From JAXGQE01 sp040766585 (lineage in GTDB: Bacteria; Bacillota; SLNR01): DNA of 64,000 bases. The stretch covers positions 62,001 to 126,000 of the forward strand of contig JAXGQE010000010.1 in assembly GCA_040766585.1 (NCBI GenBank), read 5' to 3'. Shown here piece by piece: positions 26,940 through 35,391 of the stretch. The position numbers and the translations under genes were made by a program. The notes beneath the pieces were generated by a model. It did no database searches. It saw nothing but the letters and a program-made list of their open reading frames with translations, and had not been told where the DNA came from. The stretch's first letter is position 1, and every line of letters starts with the position of its first letter.

Positions 26940-27983
26940 TTAGAAGAACTGCAGGTACTCGGGTTTCATGTAGTGGTGGATCAAAACGCGGATCGTACCG
27001 GCCAGGGGTATAGCAAAAACGACTCCGGCAAAGCCGAAAAAGCGAGCACCGATCAATACAGCCAGGATAATGATCAGAGGGTGCAGATTAATACTTTCTG
27101 CCCCAATGATCCAGGGGCGTATGACATAAGCTTCGAACATCTTCACGACAAATACCAGGAATATGACGACATAGACCAGTTCCCGAGCCTGAAATGATGC
27201 AATGATCATGGGAAGCAGCATACCCAGCAGCGGTCCCAGGTACGGCACAATGTTTGCAAAGCCGGCGAAAATACCCAAAACCAGAGCATAGCGAATGCCT
27301 ACGAATGCAAAAAAAGCGGTGTACATGATCGAGACAATGATTATGATCAGAAACTGACCTCGGAAAAACTGGCGCATGATGGTGTTCAAATCGGTCATGA
27401 CCGGCCGGGTTCGAGTGCGGCCTTCTTCGGTGAACAGATTATAGAATGTATCGGAAACCAGAGAAATATCTTTTAAGAGATAGAAAGTGAATATGGGGGC
27501 TATGAGAAAATTGATCACATGACGGTAGATACCAAAGAAATTCTCAATAATGCTGTTGACCGTGGTGATAATGCCAACCTCAAATTGACGGATTTGCTGG
27601 TCAATGACAACCCGCATGCTTTGAGGCAGTGATATTTGCTCATAGCTGGATTCCATCAACGCAATGAAGCTTTGAATCTGGGCGTTGTATTCCGGGAGGG
27701 CTTCGACAAAACGGTAAATCTGGCTGATGGCAATGGGGATCAGAAAAGCCAGACTAATACCGAGTGTGCCAAACACCAGCAAAAAGATGATCAGAATCGC
27801 CATCGATCGCCCGACTTTCAACCGCTCCAGACGGTTGACCAGGGGCAGGATCATGAATGCGAATATCGCCGACAAAACAAACGGGAAGAGCATGTTGCGA
27901 ATCTGGTAGAAAACGACAGCCACAACAATCCCCATGACAGCGCGAACGACGGGTATACGGTAGGAACCAATGGTAATATACAA
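26940..27983 (-). CDS. AI-2E family (TqsA/YdiK-like) transporter
   Basis: A membrane protein of 347 residues from the PF01594 family, with about eight helices. Hallmarks: an N-terminal helix pair, a long central soluble stretch (VEALPEYNAQIQSFIALMES, residues ~80-140), GIRYALVLGIFAGFANIVPYLGPLLGMLLP and a C-terminal IGARFFGFAGVVFAIPLAG. Substrates in this family are uncertain: autoinducer-2 for TqsA, Na+/H+ exchange for some. TTG 27983 is preferred because AGGGAGTG lies 7 nt upstream; GTG 27992 is inside that SD. Confidence 0.87.
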   Translation of the reverse strand: MYITIGSYRIPVVRAVMGIVVAVVFYQIRNMLFPFVLSAIFAFMILPLVNRLERLKVGRSMAILIIFLLVFGTLGISLAFLIPIAISQIYRFVEALPEYNAQIQSFIALMESSYEQISLPQSMRVVIDQQIRQFEVGIITTVNSIIENFFGIYRHVINFLIAPIFTFYLLKDISLVSDTFYNLFTEEGRTRTRPVMTDLNTIMRQFFRGQFLIIIIVSIMYTAFFAFVGIRYALVLGIFAGFANIVPYLGPLLGMLLPMIIASFQARELVYVVIFLVFVVKMFEAYVIRPWIIGAESINLHPLIIILAVLIGARFFGFAGVVFAIPLAGTIRVLIHHYMKPEYLQFF

Positions 27984-27995
27984 CGAATTCACTCC

Positions 27996-28259
27996 CTAGA
28001 TAGAGTATCGCTGCAAGCGAATTTCTTCGCGGGTGTCAGCGGGAATCTCGAACATTGTGTAGAATTCTTCGGGCGTGTAGTGGAATTTGCGCCCTTTTTC
28101 CTCATCGAAGTACCGGAAACCGTAAGGATAGAGGTTTTCTTTGTTTAAGGCGGCCAGGAAAATAAAAATCTGAACGGTAACCGTTCGTCCGGTGGCCATC
28201 TCGACGGCATCGGTTTCAAATGATTTGCCGCCGTGGGAATACTTGAAATTGCGCAGCAC
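27996..28259 (-). CDS. Short conserved-looking protein of unknown function
   Basis: An 87-residue frame with coding character (NFKYSHGGKSFETDAVEMATGRTVTVQ, in part HGGKSFETDAVEMATGRT; then YPYGFRYFDEEKGRKFHY). GTG 28259 has AGAAGGTGAT at 3-4 nt. However, the frame continues upstream with protein-like sequence (EIICDFPISVEFHIEGDS), and an ATG with a strong SD (AAGAAGGAG) at about 28327 is in another frame. So either the true start is non-standard or an indel has shifted the frame. The stop is 12 nt before the AI-2E gene, so the two are likely co-transcribed. The family is not recognised. Confidence 0.45.
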   Translation of the reverse strand: MLRNFKYSHGGKSFETDAVEMATGRTVTVQIFIFLAALNKENLYPYGFRYFDEEKGRKFHYTPEEFYTMFEIPADTREEIRLQRYSI

Positions 28260-28514
28260 AGAATCACCTTCTATATGGAATTCGACTGAAATTGGGAAAT
28301 CACAGATGATTTCGGTTTTCTTGTCATTTCTCCTTCTTTTCCCGCCATGCTGGAAAAGAATCTGCAGGAGATTTGCTGCTGAATCGGGAATCGATTGCGG
28401 AGTTTGCACACAAAAGAAAACAATGGCTGGTCCCGCCATGAAGCGGGGGAAAAAGAGTCCGCTGTGTCTGAAGCTGGCTTTTGATGGGACAGCTATTGAA
28501 AAGGGGAGAATCCG

Positions 28515-29738
28515 TTGTCTGAGCGATCCTACATTTTCCGAACGGTGGTGCTTTTCAGTTTGGGGTGGGCGATTTTGTATGCCGACCGGACAGTGCTCTA
28601 TCCAATGCTTTCCATCATTGCTGATGATTTTCAGCTCAGCGGGGCTGAGACCGGTCTGATTACCAGCGCATATTTTTCTTTGTATGTTCTGATGCAGATT
28701 CCCACAGGCATTCTGGGGGATCGTCTGGGGTTGAAAAGGATCCTGGTGGTCTCCTATTTTCTGGCCGGGCTGGGGATGCTGGCGGTGGGTTTGTTTGCTA
28801 CGGAGTATCGCCTGCTTCTGCTTCTGGTGGGACTGCACGGACTGGGAGCCGGCTCGTTTTACCCAGCAGTGTATGGAATGACCATGGCAACCGTGCCAGC
28901 CGCCATGAGAGGGATCAGTTCAGCACTGGTCAACTGCGGTATGTCTCTGGGCCTGGCATTGGGTCTGGTGATTAGTGGACCGCTCTACCTGGCTGCTCAA
29001 AACTGGCGCATTCCGTTTTTGGTATTGGCTGTGCCGACTCTGCTGATGCCGATACTGTTTGCCCGGTATCTGCGAGATACACGCCCTGTTGTCTCACTGA
29101 CGCCGGTGGCTTTTCGCGCCATTCTCAAGGATGCACGCCTGATGCGGATCAATGCGGCCTTGTTTTGTTCTATGTACGGGTTTTGGGTGGTGGTAACCTG
29201 GGGTCCTACCTTTTTCCAAACTGAACGGGGACTGGGACTGACCTTGTCCGGTCTGTATCTGGGAGTGGTGGCTGTTTCTGCAATCCCTGCCGCCCTTTAT
29301 CTTGGAAGACTCTCGGATCGTATCGGGCGGCGAAAGATCAGCACCATCCTTCTGCCACTGTCTGCACTGACAGTGCTCATGCTGGCAGGAGTGCGTTCCC
29401 AGCCGCTTCTGGTGGGACTGCTGATCATCTACGGACTAGTAGGGAAACTGGCTTGGGATCCGGTGGTGGTGGCCTGGACCGGTGATTATGCACTGCGCGA
29501 CTATCCCGACAGCCTGGGAACAGTCATCGGTATCTACAATTTCAGCGGGATGCTTTCTGCTGTGGTGGCACCCCTGATCAGCGGTCTCATCCGTGACTAT
29601 ACCGGATCGCTGTTGGCAGCCTTTTACATGGGGGCGGTGCTCATTTTTATCGGTTTTTTGCTGATTCGTACGGTTCCGGAGGCCGCTGCAGCCCGCACGG
29701 GGCAAGAAAACCTTCTGTCCAAGGTCCATAGCGACTGA
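28515..29738 (+). CDS. MFS transporter
   Basis: A 12-helix major facilitator of 407 residues. GDRLGLKRILVVSY between helices 2 and 3 and GRLSDRIGRRKIS between 8 and 9 are the family's motif A copies. The start is a TTG at 28515 with AGGGGAG 7 nt upstream; no ATG fits better. The substrate is unknown; the DHA/sialate-type or OPA-like branch is possible. It is divergent from the 27996 gene. Confidence 0.85.
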   Translation: MSERSYIFRTVVLFSLGWAILYADRTVLYPMLSIIADDFQLSGAETGLITSAYFSLYVLMQIPTGILGDRLGLKRILVVSYFLAGLGMLAVGLFATEYRLLLLLVGLHGLGAGSFYPAVYGMTMATVPAAMRGISSALVNCGMSLGLALGLVISGPLYLAAQNWRIPFLVLAVPTLLMPILFARYLRDTRPVVSLTPVAFRAILKDARLMRINAALFCSMYGFWVVVTWGPTFFQTERGLGLTLSGLYLGVVAVSAIPAALYLGRLSDRIGRRKISTILLPLSALTVLMLAGVRSQPLLVGLLIIYGLVGKLAWDPVVVAWTGDYALRDYPDSLGTVIGIYNFSGMLSAVVAPLISGLIRDYTGSLLAAFYMGAVLIFIGFLLIRTVPEAAAARTGQENLLSKVHSD

Positions 29739-29812
29739 GAATATTTCCAAGGAAGTGGAGACATCGGGTAGGGAATTGACTGTCGCAGGCGAATATGAAT
29801 AGGAATAGACCA

Positions 29813-29828
29813 GCCGGTTCGAACCGGC
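29813..29828. repeat. 16-bp perfect palindrome, possible operator
   Basis: GCCGGTTCGAACCGGC lies 19 nt before the start of the small gene at 29847 and about 31 nt after a TTGACT (29776-29781). There is no T-run, so it is not a terminator; a repressor site or an RNA hairpin in the leader are both possible. Confidence 0.5.
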
Positions 29829-29846
29829 AAAGAGGAGTGATCCGGT

Positions 29847-30179
29847 ATGATGCTGTTGACGGTGTCGTTTGACAGCCGACAGGTTCAGGAAGAGGAGATT
29901 GCCCGCATAGAAGAGCGGATCTGGAATACGCTGAAGCTTTCCGGAGAATACAATCGTACCCTGGAGGACAATCTGTGGGTAATCCATTATGTGATTGAAA
30001 AGAAAATCCGGGAAGATTCTCTGCAAAAGGTGGTCGGTCTGGAAAAGGCAAAAGAAGTGAGTTTACGTGAATATACAGAAGATGACCGCCGTTCTCGCAG
30101 GAAAAAAGGCCGTGATACCCAGGACAATGACGAAGATGACGACGGAATGGACCTGGATGATGACGAGGACGATGAATAG
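29847..30179 (+). CDS. Small protein with highly acidic C-terminal tail, unknown
   Basis: A 110-residue protein. Residues 1-80 look globular (LLTVSFDSRQVQEEEIARIE, then EDNLWVIHYVIEKKIRE), a basic stretch RRSRRKKGR follows, and the last 18 residues are almost all Asp/Glu. The family is not recognised. SD AGAGGAG precedes ATG 29847. It starts a run of three small genes followed by a redox enzyme. Confidence 0.6.
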   Translation: MMLLTVSFDSRQVQEEEIARIEERIWNTLKLSGEYNRTLEDNLWVIHYVIEKKIREDSLQKVVGLEKAKEVSLREYTEDDRRSRRKKGRDTQDNDEDDDGMDLDDDEDDE

Positions 30180-30190
30180 GAGGCGGACCG

Positions 30191-30379
30191 ATGGAATACG
30201 ATGATCAGTACCCTTCGAAACTGAAAGCGTTGGAAAACCATCAATTGGCCAAAGAGTACGAGCAGGTCAAAAATACCTTGTACAAGGGTTATCGCTATGG
30301 TCTTTGGGATATTCCGGAAAGGACGCTCTTTTCGATGATTGAAGCCATTGAAGCAGAGCTGGCCAGTCGTAAAGAATAG
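30191..30379 (+). CDS. Small helical protein, unknown
   Basis: 62 residues, predicted mostly helical, no cysteines and no membrane segment. GGAGGCG precedes ATG 30191, 11 nt after the acidic-tail protein, so it is probably coupled to it. Not recognised. Confidence 0.55.
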   Translation: MEYDDQYPSKLKALENHQLAKEYEQVKNTLYKGYRYGLWDIPERTLFSMIEAIEAELASRKE

Positions 30380-30422
30380 AATCTTCTGAGCAATAAATGG
30401 AATGAAAGGGGGACAGATACAC

Positions 30423-30551
30423 ATGGCACAGTGGGTATGTGAAAAGTGCGGACACAGCCAAGAAGGGCGCTGCAAACCGAAAAAGTGTCCGGCGTGCGGT
30501 GAAAGCGGCACTTTTGTTAAAGATGCAGCTGCCGAAGAGAAGAAGAAATAG
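30423..30551 (+). CDS. RCKP-type rubredoxin-like zinc/iron ribbon protein
   Basis: A 42-residue protein with CEKC at residues 6-9 and CPAC at 22-25 joined by the RCKPKK loop. This is the 'RCKP-type rubredoxin-like' ribbon found in anaerobes, often near rubrerythrin or oxygen-defence genes. It would bind one Fe or Zn through four cysteines. SD GAAAGGGGG precedes ATG 30423. The aldo/keto reductase-ferredoxin gene begins 16 nt later, which supports an electron-transfer link. Confidence 0.75.
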   Translation: MAQWVCEKCGHSQEGRCKPKKCPACGESGTFVKDAAAEEKKK

Positions 30552-30567
30552 CGGGGGAGGGATCCAT

Positions 30568-31527
30568 ATGGAAATGAGAAAGCTGGGCAACAGCGGTCTG
30601 GAAGTGACGGAGCTTTGCTTTGGCGTACTGCCTATGGGGCCTCTGCAGGCGGATATTTCCCGAGAGGAAGCCGTGTCCCTCCTGGTAGAAGGGATGAAAA
30701 AAGGGATAACTTTTTTTGATACAGCCGAAAGCTACCGGACCCAGGAATACCTGGGTGAGGCGATTCGAAAGGCTGGTCTCAGCGAAGAATCCCTGGTGGT
30801 AGCCACAAAATCAGCTGCCGTCAGCTACGAAGAGATGGAAATCAGCATTCAAAAATCTTTGAAAGAACTGGGACTGCCCTACATCCATATTTATCATCTG
30901 CATGCTGCCCGGGTTACCGCTGCTGTGTTTGAAGAACGAGCAGGGGCTCTGCAGTGTCTGAAAGACTACCAGGCAAAAGGGTTGATTAAGGCAGTGGGAA
31001 TTTCAACTCATGCTGTGGATGTGGTTGAAAAAGCAGCTACCCATCCTGACATTGATGTAATCTTTCCATTGATCAACCGGACCGGAATGGGCATCCTGGC
31101 TGGAACCAAAGAAGATATGATCGCCGCCATCAGCAAAGCGGCCGATGCCGGGAAAGGGATATATGCCATGAAAGCGCTGTCTGGAGGCCATCTGATTGAT
31201 GATCTAAAAGGCGCTTTCGGCTATGTGCGGGACTTAAAGGGGGTCGAGGCTGTAGCGGTGGGGATGGTCCATCCCAATGAACTGGAAGTTAACTTCAAAA
31301 TTTTTGACGATCCCTCCTATGAACCGGGACCGGATGCAGTATCTCACCGCAAGAAAAAGAGACTGATGGTCATGGGTTTTTGCATCGGCTGTGGCCGCTG
31401 TGTGGAAGCCTGCCCCAATCACGCGCTGCACCTGGAGAACAAAAAAGCGATGGTGGATCATGAAAAATGCATACTTTGCGGCTACTGCAGCGGAGTATGT
31501 CCCATGTTTGCCCTGCGTCTGATTTAA
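30568..31527 (+). CDS. Aldo/keto reductase fused to 2x[4Fe-4S] ferredoxin
   Basis: A 319-residue protein. The first ~265 residues are an AKR barrel with FFDTAESY (catalytic Asp and Tyr), VVATKSA (Lys) and IYHLH (His). The last 55 residues are a bacterial ferredoxin domain with CIGCGRCVEACP and CILCGYCSGVCP. Such fusions are common in Clostridia and probably pass electrons between ferredoxin and a carbonyl substrate; the substrate is unknown. GGGGGAGG fixes ATG 30568. Confidence 0.9.
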   Translation: MEMRKLGNSGLEVTELCFGVLPMGPLQADISREEAVSLLVEGMKKGITFFDTAESYRTQEYLGEAIRKAGLSEESLVVATKSAAVSYEEMEISIQKSLKELGLPYIHIYHLHAARVTAAVFEERAGALQCLKDYQAKGLIKAVGISTHAVDVVEKAATHPDIDVIFPLINRTGMGILAGTKEDMIAAISKAADAGKGIYAMKALSGGHLIDDLKGAFGYVRDLKGVEAVAVGMVHPNELEVNFKIFDDPSYEPGPDAVSHRKKKRLMVMGFCIGCGRCVEACPNHALHLENKKAMVDHEKCILCGYCSGVCPMFALRLI

Positions 31528-31607
31528 TCTGGAATTTCGCGGCGGGATCTTTGCCGTATGAATCTGTGATCGGATACGACCCATTACAAATATAGGAGGA
31601 GATGTGG

Positions 31608-32105
31608 ATGAAAACCAAAGAGAATCTGATGGCTGCTTTTGGCGGAGAGTCCCAGGCCAACCGCAAATACCTGGCTTTTTCAAAAAAAGCAGAAAAAGAA
31701 GGCTACAAGAATGTGTCCAGGATCTTTGCGGCCATTGCGGAAGCTGAAACAATCCATGCTTTGAAACATTTCGAAATCGCTGGCAAAGTCGGAAGTACAC
31801 TGGAGAATCTGAAAGCTGCCTCCGAGGGTGAAGAGTATGAATTCACGGAAATGTATCCAGAGTTTATCGAAACGGCCAAAGCCGAAGACGACAAAAAGGC
31901 GCTCCAAACATTGGAATATGCCAATGCAGCGGAGAAAGTTCACGGAGGTATATTTGCCGACCTGGAAAAACAGGTGGCTGGTGGAAGCGACGCAGAAGCA
32001 GGAGAAGTCCATCTTTGCCCGGTATGCGGATGGGTAGGTTTTGAACCGATTCCGGAACGGTGCCCCATATGCAATACAGTCAAGTCAGTATTTCGGATCT
32101 TCTAA
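31608..32105 (+). CDS. Rubrerythrin
   Basis: A 165-residue peroxide-reducing protein. The N-terminal four-helix domain holds a diiron site (NLMAAFGGESQANRKYLAF, AEAETIHALKHFE, LEYANAAEKVH), and the C-terminal rubredoxin domain has CPVC and CPIC. It protects anaerobes from H2O2 with electrons from rubredoxin or reduced pyridine nucleotide. ATG 31608 has TAGGAGGAG at a 7-nt spacing; ATG 31602 is too close to the SD. Confidence 0.94.
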   Translation: MKTKENLMAAFGGESQANRKYLAFSKKAEKEGYKNVSRIFAAIAEAETIHALKHFEIAGKVGSTLENLKAASEGEEYEFTEMYPEFIETAKAEDDKKALQTLEYANAAEKVHGGIFADLEKQVAGGSDAEAGEVHLCPVCGWVGFEPIPERCPICNTVKSVFRIF

Positions 32106-32266
32106 GACACATAAATTGAATACACGGCATGGTTTCTTGAGCCAATGGCAGGATTCAGATCAATTTTGCTGAGCCGGCTGGTGAAACCAAAGGACATCTT
32201 TGCCGCGGTTTTCATCGGACGCAATATTGACATCCGAATGAGAATTCGATACAATAATTTTGTCGA

Positions 32267-32365
32267 AATGAAGGGGAGTAGCTCACAGTAGTCACTGTCC
32301 GTCAGGGCGTCAATCCGGCGAAAGCCCGCTCTGCCGGCCAAGAAGTTTTGGCGAGCAAGACCTTT
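32267..32365 (+). ncRNA. yybP-ykoY riboswitch (Mn2+ sensor)
   Basis: The leader begins with AAGGGGAGTAGCTC (32271-32284) and ends with GCGAGCAAGACCTTTG (32351-32366), the two conserved ends of yybP-ykoY RNAs, with GC-rich stems between (GGCG...AAAGCCCGC...GCCGGC). P1 forms between AAGG (32271) and CCTT (32361). Members of this class sense Mn2+ and usually switch downstream genes on. Confidence 0.85.
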
Positions 32366-32404
32366 GTTCCGGTTCCAAAGAACCGGAATAGGGGTCTTTT
32401 TTTT
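32357..32404 (+). terminator. Riboswitch-controlled terminator
   Basis: AAGACC (32357-32362) pairs with GGTCTT (32393-32398) outside a TTCCGGTTC/GAACCGGAA stem; T8 follows. The 5' strand overlaps the riboswitch P1 3' strand, so Mn2+ binding should prevent termination. Confidence 0.8.
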
Positions 32405-32442
32405 GAGCAAAGACCCTGCACTACTATCCGGGAGGTCTTACC

Positions 32443-35205
32443 ATGGAAAGTGAAAAATGCTGGTCGTTAGAGGAATCGGAAGCAGTATGTCATCGTCTGC
32501 AGACCAATCTGGAATCAGGATTAACTTCGGAAGCCGTGCAGCGGAAGATCAAAGAATACGGAATGAATGAGCTGGAGGAAAGGGAGAAAATATCACCCTG
32601 GGCCATTTTTGCTGCCCAGTTCAAGGATTTTATGGTACTGGTCCTTCTGGGAGCGGCGCTGTTGTCCGGCGTACTGGGGGAACTGGTGGACACTTTTGCG
32701 ATTGCTGCCATCATTCTGATCAATGCAGTTTTGGGATTCGTTCAGGAATATCGGGCGGAGCAGTCCATGGCGGCTTTGAGGGAAATGTCAGCCCCCACAG
32801 CGCAGGTGGTGAGAGAAGGCCGGATCCAGGTGATTCCTGCCCGCCAGCTGGTACCCGGGGATCTGGTGGTCCTGGAATCCGGCGATAAAGTACCGGCAGA
32901 TGGACGACTGGTGGAGGTCAGTAATTTGCGCATTGATGAGTCCATGCTGACGGGGGAATCCAAACCATCCAAAAAAATCGCTGTTCCTCTGGAACAGGAG
33001 GCGGCTGGCCCTGCCGATAAGAAGAACATGTCGTTTATGGGAACCATCGTCACGGATGGGCGGGGGCACATGATTGTTACAGAAACCGGCATGAAAACAG
33101 AAATGGGCCGTATAGCCCATATGATCCAGTCCGTACAAGAGGAACAAACACCCCTGCAGAAGAAACTGGATCATCTGGGGAAGCTTCTGGTGGTGGGGTG
33201 TCTGCTGATTTGTGTAGTTGTAGCAGTTACAGGGATTCTTCGCGGTGAAGATCCACTGATGATGCTAATGGTGGGAATCAGTCTTGCCGTGGCGGCGATT
33301 CCGGAAGGACTGCCGGCCATTGTAACTGTATCTTTGGCCATTGGTGTTCAGAAAATGATAAAGCGCCACGCTTTGATCCGCAGCCTGCCGGCCGTTGAGA
33401 CACTGGGATGCACCAATTTCATCTGTTCGGATAAAACCGGTACACTGACAGAAAACAAGATGACCCTTAGAAAGATATATACCAACGGCCAGATCTTTGA
33501 TATTACCGGAGTCGGTTACAGTCCAGTGGGTGAGTTCCGCCATCAGGAGCGACCGGTTACTGAAGAGGAATTTGAACAGCTGCGTCGGCTGCTGCAAATC
33601 GGAACGCTGGCATCCAATGCCAACCTGATCGAAGCAGGAACGCATCTGGATGAAGCCACCACCGATACCGGAAATGGAGACTGGACCATCAGCGGAGACC
33701 CCACCGAAGGGGCCATTGTTGTGGCAGCTGCCAAAGCCGGTGTCTGGAAGGAGCAGTTGAAAACCGAATGCACCCGGGTACTGGAACTTCCCTTTGATTC
33801 AGACCGCAAGCGAATGTCCACGGTCTGCCACACTCCCGCGGACAATGGCATTGTCAGCGTCAAAGGGGCTGCAGAATCGCTTTTGGATTTGTGCGACGGA
33901 ATTTGGGAAGCGGGATATATTAAGAAAATGACACCGGAAGATCGGGTCCGGGTGACTCGCATGAACGAGGAAATGGCATCCATGGCCCTGCGAGTCCTGG
34001 GGATAGCTTACAAAGATGTGGGCAGCCCTGGGGAGGTGACTCCGGAAACGGCCGAGTCCGGCCTGATATTTGCCGGGCTGGTGGGCATGATTGATCCGCC
34101 CCGGGAAGAAGCCCGGGCAGCCATTGCCCGTTGTGACCGGGCAGGCATCAAGACAGTCATGATCACCGGAGATCATCGCCTGACGGCTGAGGCTATCGGC
34201 AAAGAGCTGGAAATACTCAAAGACGGAGACTCCATTTTAACTGGGGAAGACTTGAACCGAATGTCCGTGGAAGAGCTGTCTCACAATGCAGAGAAAGTGT
34301 CCGTTTACGCTCGGGTGGCACCGCATCACAAACTGAATATTGTCAAAGCACTGGAAGAAAGAGGCCATATCGTGGCCATGACCGGAGACGGGGTCAACGA
34401 TGCTCCGGCCGTAAAAGAAGCGGGTATCGGGGTGGCCATGGGAATCACCGGGACCGATGTGACCAAGGAAGCTTCATCGATGATTTTGATGGATGACAAC
34501 TTTGCTACCATCGTAGCTGCGGTGGAAGAAGGAAGAGCCATCTATGACAATATTCGAAAATTTATCCGGTATCTGCTGTCCTGCAATGTGGGTGAAGTAT
34601 TAACGATGTTTATTGCATCCCTCATGGGGATGCCACTGCCGCTGCTGCCCATCCAGATTCTTTGGGTGAATCTGGCTACTGACGGTCTGCCGGCCATTGC
34701 TCTGGGGCTGGATCCTTCAGATTCCGGCATTATGGAACGGGCTCCTCGAGGATCCAACGAAACGGTCTTTTCCAGAGGATTGAGTCGGATCATCATTTTG
34801 AGGGGTGTGGTCATCAGTGTCATCACTTTGCTGGCTTTTGCCCTATCCCTGGAGCAGTTTCCCGGGAATCTGACGCTGGCCCGGACAACGGCATTTTCCG
34901 TTCTGGTTATATCTCAGCTGATGCATGTGTTTGAGTGCCGGTCAGAAACAAAGAACATCTGGGAAATCGGATTTTTTACGAATCTGTACCTGGTGGGGGC
35001 CGTATGCATATCCCTGTTGATGCTGCTGCTGGTTATTTATGTGCCGGCTATGCAGCCGGTTTTCAGAACCATACCGCTGGATACAGGACATTGGCTGTTT
35101 GCTTTGGGGCTGGGAGCGGCCGGATCATTGTTGATGAGGGTTCTGCTGTGGGCCGCCGGATACATTTTAGGACCGGTATCTCTGCCCGATGTAAAGAAGG
35201 TGTAA
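32443..35205 (+). CDS. P2A-type cation-transporting ATPase, likely Mn2+ (or Ca2+) exporter
   Basis: A 920-residue SERCA/PMR1-like pump. The TGES loop appears as MLTGES, M4 has AAIPEGLPAIVTV with Glu288, phosphorylation is at SDKTGTLTENKM (Asp330), then MITGDHRLTAEAIG and GDGVNDAPAVKEAG; M6 has WVNLATDGLPAIALG with the metal-binding Asn and Asp. By sequence alone it would be called a calcium pump. Control by a yybP-ykoY riboswitch argues that manganese efflux is a main role, as shown for such ATPases in lactic acid bacteria. GGGAGG fixes ATG 32443. Confidence 0.93.
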   Translation: MESEKCWSLEESEAVCHRLQTNLESGLTSEAVQRKIKEYGMNELEEREKISPWAIFAAQFKDFMVLVLLGAALLSGVLGELVDTFAIAAIILINAVLGFVQEYRAEQSMAALREMSAPTAQVVREGRIQVIPARQLVPGDLVVLESGDKVPADGRLVEVSNLRIDESMLTGESKPSKKIAVPLEQEAAGPADKKNMSFMGTIVTDGRGHMIVTETGMKTEMGRIAHMIQSVQEEQTPLQKKLDHLGKLLVVGCLLICVVVAVTGILRGEDPLMMLMVGISLAVAAIPEGLPAIVTVSLAIGVQKMIKRHALIRSLPAVETLGCTNFICSDKTGTLTENKMTLRKIYTNGQIFDITGVGYSPVGEFRHQERPVTEEEFEQLRRLLQIGTLASNANLIEAGTHLDEATTDTGNGDWTISGDPTEGAIVVAAAKAGVWKEQLKTECTRVLELPFDSDRKRMSTVCHTPADNGIVSVKGAAESLLDLCDGIWEAGYIKKMTPEDRVRVTRMNEEMASMALRVLGIAYKDVGSPGEVTPETAESGLIFAGLVGMIDPPREEARAAIARCDRAGIKTVMITGDHRLTAEAIGKELEILKDGDSILTGEDLNRMSVEELSHNAEKVSVYARVAPHHKLNIVKALEERGHIVAMTGDGVNDAPAVKEAGIGVAMGITGTDVTKEASSMILMDDNFATIVAAVEEGRAIYDNIRKFIRYLLSCNVGEVLTMFIASLMGMPLPLLPIQILWVNLATDGLPAIALGLDPSDSGIMERAPRGSNETVFSRGLSRIIILRGVVISVITLLAFALSLEQFPGNLTLARTTAFSVLVISQLMHVFECRSETKNIWEIGFFTNLYLVGAVCISLLMLLLVIYVPAMQPVFRTIPLDTGHWLFALGLGAAGSLLMRVLLWAAGYILGPVSLPDVKKV

Positions 35206-35208
35206 GGA

Positions 35209-35237
35209 TTGCCAGGGCATTTAATATTGGTTATAAT
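35209..35237 (+). promoter_or_regulatory. Promoter of csoR
   Basis: TTGCCA (35209-35214), 17-nt spacer, TATAAT (35232-35237), directly after the ATPase stop. So csoR has its own promoter and a ~150-nt leader. No CsoR-type operator was found there. Confidence 0.7.
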
Positions 35238-35391
35238 AATGAAAAGGATACTGTAAATGGTCCATATTTCCCCTTCCGGATGATGGGGAACAGAAATGGG
35301 TATTCTTCAGCCGGAGTCTGACAAGAGCAGTCCGAAAAAATGGAAGTCAGCCTTCATTCCGTGGCAATGATGCATGAAGGGGGCGTCGAAC

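Larger units (their letters stand above)
32106..32442 (+). promoter_or_regulatory. Leader region with promoter of the Mn2+ riboswitch-ATPase unit
   Basis: 337 nt without a protein gene. The first ~120 nt hold nothing recognised. The promoter is TTGACA (32227-32232), 17-nt spacer, TACAAT (32250-32255). The riboswitch and its terminator, given separately, fill most of the rest, and the SD GGGAGG lies before ATG 32443. Confidence 0.8.

Noticed and set aside
35269..35291. TTCCCC...GGGGAA inverted repeat in the csoR leader as a CsoR box
   Set aside because: The spacer is 11 nt, too long for the CsoR operator form seen at copA.
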